Part shown: one piece after another, positions 58,273 through 64,000 of the stretch
How the letters are laid out: each line of letters starts with the position of its first letter
How positions within the stretch are numbered: position 1 is the stretch's first letter
NCBI RefSeq assembly: GCF_025398735.1
Contig: NZ_CP104694.1
Location: 4,427,001 to 4,491,000, forward strand
Direction: 5' to 3'
Origin: Tahibacter amnicola
Lineage (GTDB): Bacteria > Pseudomonadota > Gammaproteobacteria > Xanthomonadales > Rhodanobacteraceae
Length of the DNA stretch: 64,000 bases
Program-made: the position numbers and the translations under genes
Notes under the pieces: model-generated
Database searches by the model: none
What the model was told of the DNA's origin: nothing
Seen by the model: only the letters and a program-made list of their open reading frames with translations

Positions 58273-59678
58273 CGCGACTGGTGGTGGTTTCCAACCGGGT
58301 AGCCTTGCCCAATGAACTCAAGCCGGGCGGCCTTGCCCATGCCATGCGCTCGGCCCTGCGTGAAATCGGCGGTATCTGGTTCGGCTGGAGCGGGCGCACG
58401 ACATCGCAGACCGCATCGATGGCGCAGATCCAGCGCGAGGGCAATGTCACCTTCGCCACACTGGACCTCGGCAAGCGCGACCACGAGGAGTACTACGCCG
58501 GTTTTGCCAATCGCACACTATGGCCACTTTTCCACTTTCGCCCAAGCCTGGTCGACTTCACCCGGCAGACCTGGGCCGCATACCGGCGCGTCAACGCCAT
58601 CTTCGCCGAGCACCTGGCCCGCTTCATCGAGCCGGACGACCTGGTCTGGATCCACGACTACCACCTGATTCCATTGGCCAGCCTGCTGCGCGAGCGCGGT
58701 ATTCGGGCCCGGCTCGGTTTTTTCCTGCATACACCTTTTCCACCACCGGAGCTGCTCAACATGCTGCCGGTACACCGCGAACTGTTCGAGGCGCTGGCCG
58801 ACTATGACCTGGTCGGATTCCACACCGCCGACTACCTTCGCGCATTCCGCGACTACATCCTGCTCGAAGCCCACGGCGAGGTGAACGATACGGGCGTGAT
58901 CAGCGTACGCGGGGGACGCCGCAGCTTTCGCGCCGGCGTCTTCCCCATCGGGATTGACGTACCCGAGGTCTCCAATCTTGCGGCGGCGGCGCATGCGCAT
59001 CCAGGCTGCGCGCAGCTGCATGAAAGCCTGCAGGGACGTGCCCTGATGATAGGCGTTGATCGCCTGGACTATTCCAAGGGCCTGCCGGAACGTTTTCGTG
59101 CCTTTGGCCGCCTGCTGGAAGAGTATCCCGAGTTCAAGCGGCAGGTGACCTTCCTGCAGATCGCGCCGGTGTCCCGCACGGAAGTGGCCGAATACCGGCA
59201 GCTCAAGCGGGAGCTGGAACGCATCGCCGGCGGTATCAACGGACGTTTCGCCGAACCCGACTGGACGCCGGTCCGCTATCTCAACAACGCGTACCCGCAC
59301 GCGGCACTCACCGGTTATTACCGGCAGGCGCGTGTCGGACTGGTCACACCACTGCGCGACGGCATGAACCTGGTGGCCAAAGAATACGTCGCCAGCCAGG
59401 ATGGCGATGATCCCGGCGTGCTGGTGTTGTCGCGCTTCGCCGGCGCGGCCCGCCAGATGGGCGGCGCCATCCTGGTCAATCCGCACGACCAGGATGGCAT
59501 GGTCAACGCCATGCGCGCGGCGATCACCATGCCGCTGGCCGACCGCCGCGCGCGCTGGCGGGAACTGATGGACGGCCTGGAACGCGAGGACATCACCGCC
59601 TGGCGTCGCAGCTTCCTCGCAGCCCTGGATGTCACCGCGGAGGCCCGGGATGGACGCCTGGCTGGCCTGGCTGCCTGA
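58269..59678 (+). CDS. otsA: Alpha,alpha-trehalose-phosphate synthase (GT20)
   Basis: 469 residues with the GT20 landmarks: VVSNRVA, GGLAHA, WFGWSG, WIHDYHL, FLHTPFPPPELL, DLVGFHTADY, FPIGID, GVDRLDYSKGLPERF, FLQIAPVSR, TPLRDGMNLVAKEY and LVNPHD. It transfers glucose from a nucleotide-sugar to glucose-6-phosphate in the cytosol. The ATG shares ATGA with the GH15 stop. otsB, a GH15 enzyme and otsA in one operon form a complete trehalose synthesis and turnover set. It overlaps the following mechanosensitive channel gene by 29 bases. Confidence 0.94.
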   Translation: MTRLVVVSNRVALPNELKPGGLAHAMRSALREIGGIWFGWSGRTTSQTASMAQIQREGNVTFATLDLGKRDHEEYYAGFANRTLWPLFHFRPSLVDFTRQTWAAYRRVNAIFAEHLARFIEPDDLVWIHDYHLIPLASLLRERGIRARLGFFLHTPFPPPELLNMLPVHRELFEALADYDLVGFHTADYLRAFRDYILLEAHGEVNDTGVISVRGGRRSFRAGVFPIGIDVPEVSNLAAAAHAHPGCAQLHESLQGRALMIGVDRLDYSKGLPERFRAFGRLLEEYPEFKRQVTFLQIAPVSRTEVAEYRQLKRELERIAGGINGRFAEPDWTPVRYLNNAYPHAALTGYYRQARVGLVTPLRDGMNLVAKEYVASQDGDDPGVLVLSRFAGAARQMGGAILVNPHDQDGMVNAMRAAITMPLADRRARWRELMDGLEREDITAWRRSFLAALDVTAEARDGRLAGLAA

Positions 59679-60768
59679 CGGGCCGCTGTTCCAGCCGCTC
59701 GTCCTGCTGCTGGCGGGCGCTGCGGGTGCCGTCGCCTGGCGCCTGGCCGCCGCTGCTGCGCGACGCGTAGCACCGGCGGGCAGCTATTCGCGCGCTGCGA
59801 TCGAGGCGATGCGCCATCCCGGGCGTGTCCTCGGTCCGATCGTCGGCATGGTCATCGTACGCACGGCGGCAAGCCTGGATCTGCCCGACGCCTCCAGCCG
59901 CATGCTCACCGTCACGTTGATCCTCGGGCTGGCCTGGAGCGCGGTGCGCCTGGTACGAAGTTTCGTGGCCTGGGTCATCTTCACGCACCCGCTCAATGTC
60001 TCCGACAACCTGTCGGCGCGCCGCATTCACACGCAGACCGAGGTGCTGGCACGGGCCGTGGTCGTGCTGATCGTCGTTCTTACCAGCGCGGCCATCCTCA
60101 TGACCTTCCCCGGTGCACGCCAGTTTGGTACGAGTCTGCTGGCCTCCGCCGGGGCCGCGGGCCTGGTGATCGGTTTTGCGGCCAAGCCGGTACTGGCGAA
60201 CCTGATCGCCGGTATTCAGATCGCACTGAGCCAGCCGATCCGCATCGACGATGTGGTCATCGTCGAGAAGGAATGGGGGCGGATCGAGGAAATCGGCGGA
60301 ACGTATGTCGTGGTGCGGCTCTGGGATGAACGCCGGCTCGTCGTTCCCCTGAACTATTTCCTCGAACATCCGTTCGAGAACTGGACGCGAACCAATTCCT
60401 CGCTCCTGGGAACGGCGCAGATCTGGGCGGATTACCGTATAGACGTCCAGTCAGTGCGCGCGGAACTGGAGCGCATCTGCCAGGCCTCGCCCCTATGGGA
60501 CAGGCGCACCTGCCTGCTGCAGGTAACCGAAGTGAGCGAGTACGCCATTGCCTTGCGCGCCCTGGTCAGCGCCGCCGATTCCGGGCGCAATTTCGACCTC
60601 CGCTGTGAGGTTCGGGAGGGTCTGGTGGCCTTTATCAACCGGCACCAGCCCCAGGCCTTGCCGCGCCGGCGCAACGAGCAGATCAGCGTGTCCGCCGCCG
60701 ATCTGCCGGCCCGCGGCGCAAGCCCGGTGCCCCGCCCGATGACTACCGATGGGCAAATAACTCGCTAG
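59650..60768 (+). CDS. MscS-family mechanosensitive channel
   Basis: 372 residues. Four or so transmembrane helices, with the pore helix TM3 region LLASAGAAGLVIGFAAKPVL followed by ANLIAGIQIALSQPIRIDD, the MscS hinge and beta-domain start. The beta domain (IVEKEWGRIEEIGGTYVVVR, RRLVVPLNYFLEHPFENWTR) is complete. Such channels release solutes after osmotic downshock. It overlaps otsA and has GGAGG upstream of its ATG. Coupling to trehalose synthesis gives opposite arms of osmotic adjustment. Confidence 0.9.
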   Translation: MDAWLAWLPDGPLFQPLVLLLAGAAGAVAWRLAAAAARRVAPAGSYSRAAIEAMRHPGRVLGPIVGMVIVRTAASLDLPDASSRMLTVTLILGLAWSAVRLVRSFVAWVIFTHPLNVSDNLSARRIHTQTEVLARAVVVLIVVLTSAAILMTFPGARQFGTSLLASAGAAGLVIGFAAKPVLANLIAGIQIALSQPIRIDDVVIVEKEWGRIEEIGGTYVVVRLWDERRLVVPLNYFLEHPFENWTRTNSSLLGTAQIWADYRIDVQSVRAELERICQASPLWDRRTCLLQVTEVSEYAIALRALVSAADSGRNFDLRCEVREGLVAFINRHQPQALPRRRNEQISVSAADLPARGASPVPRPMTTDGQITR

Positions 60769-60795
60769 CCGGCCGAAGCTCCTGTACCATCCGCG

Positions 60796-60982
60796 CCGCT
60801 CCACGGTGGCGGATGGGTCTTGGGCCCTGCCGCTTAAACGGGAAGCCGGTGCATATCCCGGCGCTGCCCCCGCAACGGTAAACGAGCAAACGCACGGCAT
60901 GAGCCACTGGATGTGATCCGGGAAGGCGCCGCGCGGGATCAGGACGATCCACTCGTGAGTCCGGAGACCGGCCTTGGAGCGG
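60796..60982 (+). ncRNA. Cobalamin (adenosylcobalamin) riboswitch
   Basis: Conserved core GGGAAGCCGGTGCATATCCC and GCTGCCCCCGCAACGGTAAA, the P6/P7 motif GAGCCACTGG with GGGAAGG, and the B12 box AGTCCGGAGACCGGCC (60958-60973). The outer helix P1 is CCGCTCCA (60796-60803) with TGGAGCGG (60975-60982), a perfect 8-bp pairing. Located upstream of btuB, as expected for class-I cobalamin riboswitches that shut off B12 uptake when cobalamin is high. Confidence 0.95.
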
Positions 60983-61006
60983 TCCGCACGGCGGATCTGG
61001 TGGTGC

Positions 61007-61104
61007 TGCGGAGGGCAGCGCCGCGGCGTGCATCCTGCCCGTTCGCCCTGCGTCCTCCGCAAACCGTGTCTTGTCTTACGAAACCGCGCGGGTGAGCGCG
61101 GAGG
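61007..61104 (+). promoter_or_regulatory. Riboswitch expression platform with competing Shine-Dalgarno pairing
   Basis: The segment CCTCCGCA (61054-61061) can pair with TGCGGAGG (61007-61014, 8 bp) or with GCGGAGG (61098-61104, 7 bp), which contains the btuB Shine-Dalgarno GGAGG. A second internal stem GGGCAG/CTGCCC supports the first hairpin. The mutually exclusive pairings suggest control of translation. Confidence 0.7.
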
Positions 61105-61109
61105 AACCC

Positions 61110-62954
61110 ATGAAACTGAACCTGCTTTCCGCCGCAGTGATCGCGCTGCTGGCCCTGCCCCATGCTGCCTCCGCCGCCACCGGCGACGAAGAACTCGACG
61201 ATGTCATCGTCACCGCGACACGCACCGCCGTTACGGTCGACGACACGCTCGCGCCGGTCAATGTGATCACCCGCGCCGACATCGAGCGCCTGCAGGCCCG
61301 GTCGCTACAGGATCTGTTGCGCGGCCTGCCCGGCGTGTCGGTTTCCAACAGCGGCGGGCCCGGCAGGAACACCTCCCTGTTCCTGCGCGGCACCGAATCG
61401 GATCACGTCCTGGTGCTGATCGACGGCATCAAGGTCGGCTCCGCCACCTCCGGCAATGTGGCCTTCCAGGATCTGCCGGTCGAGCAGATCGAACGCATTG
61501 AAATCGTCCGCGGCCCCCGTTCGAGTCTCTACGGTTCCGAGGCGCTCGGCGGCGTCATCCAGATCTTTACCCGGCGCGCCCACGGCGAATTCGCCCCGCA
61601 CTTCAGTGTGGGCTATGGCTCGGAAAACTCCCGCGAGGCCGCTGCCGGCCTGAGCCTGGCGGGCGACCAGGGCTGGTTCGCCGCCAATGCCGCCTACTCG
61701 GACACCGATGGCTTCAACGCCTGCAACGGCAAGCCCTTCCCCGGCGGCGCCGGCTGCTTCACCTATGAACCGGACAACGACGCCTACCGAAATGTCTCCG
61801 GCGCGCTGCGCGGCGGCTGGCGCTTCAGCGAGGCAGTCGAGGCGGAAGCCAACATCCTGCGTACGGAAGGCCACAACTACTTTGACGGCACCTTCGTCAA
61901 CGAAAGCCAGTACCGCCAGCAGGTGATCGGCACCAAGCTCACCGTCACGCCGTCCGAGGCGTTCAAGCTCACTGTCACGGCGGGCCGCAACAATGACGAT
62001 TCGGACAACCTGCTCAACGGCGTCTTCTCAAGCAAGTTCAATACGCGCCGCGACAGCCTCTCCGTACAGGGCGACATTACCCTGGCCCCGCATCACCTGC
62101 TGACCCTGGGTGGCGACCGGGTCGACGACAAGGTCGACAGCACCACCACCTTCGACGAACGCTCGCGCGAGGACATCGGCGTGTTCGCCCAGTACCAGGG
62201 CCAGTTCGGGCGCCATGACGTGCAGCTGTCGGCGCGCAATGACGACAACGAGCAATTCGGCAGCCACGCTACCGGCGGTGCTGCCTGGGGCTACGGGCTC
62301 ACCGAAAATCTGCGCCTGGTGACCAGCTACGGCACGGCCTTCAAGGCACCGACCTTCAACGAACTGTACTACCCGAACTTCGGAAACCCGACGCTGCAGC
62401 CGGAAGAATCACGCTCGTTCGAGGTGGGCCTGCGCGGCCAGGCGGGCAACCTGCGCTGGTCGGTCGATGCATTCCATACCCGCGCGGACGAGCTGATCGC
62501 CTATGACGCGTCCATTTCCAAGCCGGGCAATGTCGAGGAAGCAACCCTGCGCGGTATCGAAGCCAGCGTGGGCGCGCAGTTCGGCGACTGGTCCATCGAC
62601 GCCAGCGCCACCGGCCTCGATCCACAGAACGATGCGAACAATAGCTACAAGGGCAACGATCTGCCGCGTCGCGCCCGCGTGTCCGGCCGCGTCGACGTGG
62701 ATCGCGCCGTCGGCGACTTCCGCTTCGGCCTGACGTTCGCCGGCGAAGGCCGTCGCTACGACGACCTGGCCAATACCCGTAGCCTCGGCGGCTATGGCAC
62801 GGTTGACCTGCGCGCCGAGTACGCCCTGGCCCCCGACTGGCTGGTCCAGGCCAAGGTGGTCAACATCGCCGACCACGACTACACGACCGCGGCGTTCTAC
62901 AATCAGCCCGGTCGTAGCCATTTCGTGACGCTGCGCTATCGTCCCGCCCGCTGA
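61110..62954 (+). CDS. btuB: TonB-dependent vitamin B12 receptor
   Basis: 614 residues. Signal peptide (NLLSAAVIALLALPHAASA), TonB box (DDVIVTATR), plug domain (NVITRADIERLQARSLQDLL, GIKVGSATSG, IEIVRGPRSSLYGSEALGGV) and a 22-strand barrel ending GRSHFVTLRYRPAR-like strands. It imports cobalamin across the outer membrane using TonB energy. The assignment to B12 rests on plug similarity to BtuB, the upstream cobalamin riboswitch and the downstream btuM and cobO genes. GGAGG precedes the ATG at 61110. Confidence 0.93.
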   Translation: MKLNLLSAAVIALLALPHAASAATGDEELDDVIVTATRTAVTVDDTLAPVNVITRADIERLQARSLQDLLRGLPGVSVSNSGGPGRNTSLFLRGTESDHVLVLIDGIKVGSATSGNVAFQDLPVEQIERIEIVRGPRSSLYGSEALGGVIQIFTRRAHGEFAPHFSVGYGSENSREAAAGLSLAGDQGWFAANAAYSDTDGFNACNGKPFPGGAGCFTYEPDNDAYRNVSGALRGGWRFSEAVEAEANILRTEGHNYFDGTFVNESQYRQQVIGTKLTVTPSEAFKLTVTAGRNNDDSDNLLNGVFSSKFNTRRDSLSVQGDITLAPHHLLTLGGDRVDDKVDSTTTFDERSREDIGVFAQYQGQFGRHDVQLSARNDDNEQFGSHATGGAAWGYGLTENLRLVTSYGTAFKAPTFNELYYPNFGNPTLQPEESRSFEVGLRGQAGNLRWSVDAFHTRADELIAYDASISKPGNVEEATLRGIEASVGAQFGDWSIDASATGLDPQNDANNSYKGNDLPRRARVSGRVDVDRAVGDFRFGLTFAGEGRRYDDLANTRSLGGYGTVDLRAEYALAPDWLVQAKVVNIADHDYTTAAFYNQPGRSHFVTLRYRPAR

Positions 62955-62978
62955 GCGGGCGCGGAAACCGCGTCAAAC

Positions 62979-62999
62979 GGGCCGTCACGGCGACGGCCC
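62979..62999 (+). terminator. Hairpin between btuB and btuM
   Basis: Perfect 8-bp stem GGGCCGTC/GACGGCCC with loop ACGGC. No U-tract; may stabilise the btuB transcript or partly terminate it. Confidence 0.5.
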
Positions 63000-63030
63000 G
63001 GTCCCATCACCCTTTGCCAGGAGATCCCCG

Positions 63031-63615
63031 ATGAAGTTCCTGCCTACCAAGAAGCAATGGCCTGTCCTGATCCTTCTGATGGTGCTGATGCTGGTCACGC
63101 GCTATCACCCGTGGGGTGAAGTGCTGCACGTCAAGGACGCCTCCATGGCCGTGTTCTTCGCGGCGGGCTTCTACCTCGGCGGTACCTTCGCGCTGCCGCT
63201 CCTGCTGCTCCAGGCGGGTCTCATCGACTATGTCTCGATCACGCAGTCGGGTATCAGCGATTACTGCGTCACCCCGGCCTATTCCATGCTGGTCGTTGCC
63301 TACGCGGTGCTGTGGTATGGCGGTCTGCTGTTTTCCCGTTACTACCGCCAGTCCGTGTCGACCCTGCTGCCGCTGGCCGGCGTCGCCCTGGCCAGCAACC
63401 TGGTCTCGTTCTGGATCTCCAACGGCTCGTTCTACTGGTTCGGCGGTCGCGTCGGCGAAGCGACGTTCGCCGGCTACATTGAGAACTTCCTCAAGTACAT
63501 GCCGTGGTTCGTCACGGTGTCGATGCTGTGGATCATCACCATGGCCGCCGCCCACGCCGTCGCCGTGTGGGGCTTCGGCTACCGGTACGAGAGCCCGCGC
63601 CAGAACCGCGCCTGA
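63031..63615 (+). CDS. btuM: BtuM-family cobalamin transporter (solitary S-component)
   Basis: 194 residues, about 22 kDa, with five or six transmembrane helices (VLILLMVLMLVT, MAVFFAAGFYLGGTFALPLL, AYSMLVVAYAVLWYGGLLF, TLLPLAGVALASNLVSFWI, MPWFVTVSMLWIITMAAA). Size, position between btuB and cobO, and a single Cys at residue 79 (GISDYCVTPAYS) match BtuM. Studied BtuM from Thiobacillus denitrificans uses a conserved Cys at position 80 to bind and decyanate cobalamin. It would carry B12 across the inner membrane without a full ABC system; no btuCD or btuF genes are visible. Confidence 0.82.
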   Translation: MKFLPTKKQWPVLILLMVLMLVTRYHPWGEVLHVKDASMAVFFAAGFYLGGTFALPLLLLQAGLIDYVSITQSGISDYCVTPAYSMLVVAYAVLWYGGLLFSRYYRQSVSTLLPLAGVALASNLVSFWISNGSFYWFGGRVGEATFAGYIENFLKYMPWFVTVSMLWIITMAAAHAVAVWGFGYRYESPRQNRA

Positions 63616-63621
63616 TCCGGC

Positions 63622-64000
63622 ATGGAAAGCGACGCACGCGCGCAGCGCCACCGCGAGCGGATGCAGCGCAAGAAAGCCCTCGTGGACGCGGGTATTGCCC
63701 GCGCCACGATCGAGCGCGGCATCATCGTGGTGAACACCGGCAACGGCAAAGGCAAGAGTTCCTCGGGCTTCGGCATGGTCGCGCGCGCGCTCGGCCACGG
63801 CTTGCACGTCGGTGTCGTGCAGTTCATCAAGGGCAGTTTCTCCACCGGCGAAGAGGCCTTTTTCCGGCGCTTTCCCGGGGAAGTCAGCTACCACGTGATG
63901 GGTGAGGGCTTCACCTGGGAAACGCAGGACCGCGAACGCGACATCCGCGCGGCGCAGAAAGCCTGGCAGCTGGCAGCCGACATGCTCAGCGATCCCGAAC
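63622..64000 (+). CDS. cobO: Corrinoid adenosyltransferase (CobO/BtuR), cut by window end
   Basis: First 126 residues seen. The P-loop-like GNGKGKSSSGFG near residue 40 and VVQFIKGSFSTGEE match CobO/BtuR, which adenosylates cob(I)alamin to coenzyme B12. The basic N-terminal helix (RAQRHRERMQRKKALVDAGI) is typical. Starts seven bases after btuM; the rest lies beyond the window. Confidence 0.9.
   Translation, partial: MESDARAQRHRERMQRKKALVDAGIARATIERGIIVVNTGNGKGKSSSGFGMVARALGHGLHVGVVQFIKGSFSTGEEAFFRRFPGEVSYHVMGEGFTWETQDRERDIRAAQKAWQLAADMLSDPE

Noticed and set aside
60769-60795. Possible short gene between mscS and btuB
   Set aside because: The interval is occupied by the riboswitch and its expression platform; short frames in it have no support.

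Overview
The window is GC-rich, densely coded DNA from a gammaproteobacterium, most likely of the Xanthomonadales/Lysobacterales and plausibly the Rhodanobacteraceae (Dokdonella-like). This placement is inferred from gene content: secreted proteins ending in an IFANGFQ/FIDGFE-type tail, a sigma factor of the TIGR02999 type paired with a Ser/Thr kinase carrying TPR-like repeats, a GTAG-type REP palindrome, and a BtuB/BtuM/CobO cluster behind a cobalamin riboswitch. No tRNA, rRNA, CRISPR array, insertion sequence, prophage or integrase was seen.

Layout, 1-33 kb. 1-6.5 kb (minus strand): a di-heme peroxidase-like cytochrome cut by the window edge, a membrane protein, a FAD/Rieske oxidoreductase, a UbiB-like kinase, a Nei-type DNA glycosylase and a cupin. 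6.6-9.3 kb: small genes and a 593-residue Gly/Gln/Tyr/Ser-rich repeat protein ending in a BON domain. 9.5-12.8 kb: EF-hand protein, hemerythrin and a fungalysin-like metalloprotease (minus). 13.4-17.5 kb: ECF sigma factor, Ser/Thr kinase and a secreted protein. 17.6-20.7 kb: a large reprolysin-like metalloprotease with a PKD domain. 21-27 kb: a DUF3160 protein, a CapA-like protein and small genes. 27.5-33.9 kb: a second ECF sigma factor with a membrane partner, an M50 protease, a beta-propeller protein and a TorF-like porin.

34-42.6 kb is the most unusual region. It is one co-directional block encoding a third ECF sigma factor, its zinc-finger anti-sigma factor, a subtilase, a decaheme cytochrome (MtrA/DmsE/MtoA type), an MtrB/PioB-type outer-membrane barrel, a c4-like diheme cytochrome and two secreted cupredoxins. 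The first four genes overlap at stop/start. It reads as a self-regulated electron conduit through the outer membrane with periplasmic carriers; no outer-surface MtrC-type cytochrome is present.

42.8-54.5 kb is a signalling region: a GGDEF-EAL protein with a degenerate GGDEF motif, a solute-binding-like protein, and three histidine kinases in one minus-strand operon. The largest, 1912 residues, has nine tandem 92-residue HAMP-type repeats and three receiver domains. 54.8-60.8 kb is a trehalose/osmotic-stress cluster (otsB, a GH15 gene with a one-base frameshift in an A6 tract, otsA, mscS). 60.8-64 kb is a vitamin B12 uptake and salvage cluster (riboswitch, btuB, btuM, cobO), cut by the window end.

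The longest antisense open frames, opposite the HAMP repeats, the Gly-rich repeats and the Ser/Thr kinase, are treated as by-products of high GC and repetition. Where the longest frame started upstream of a better supported start, the start with a Shine-Dalgarno sequence, signal peptide or stop/start overlap was chosen.
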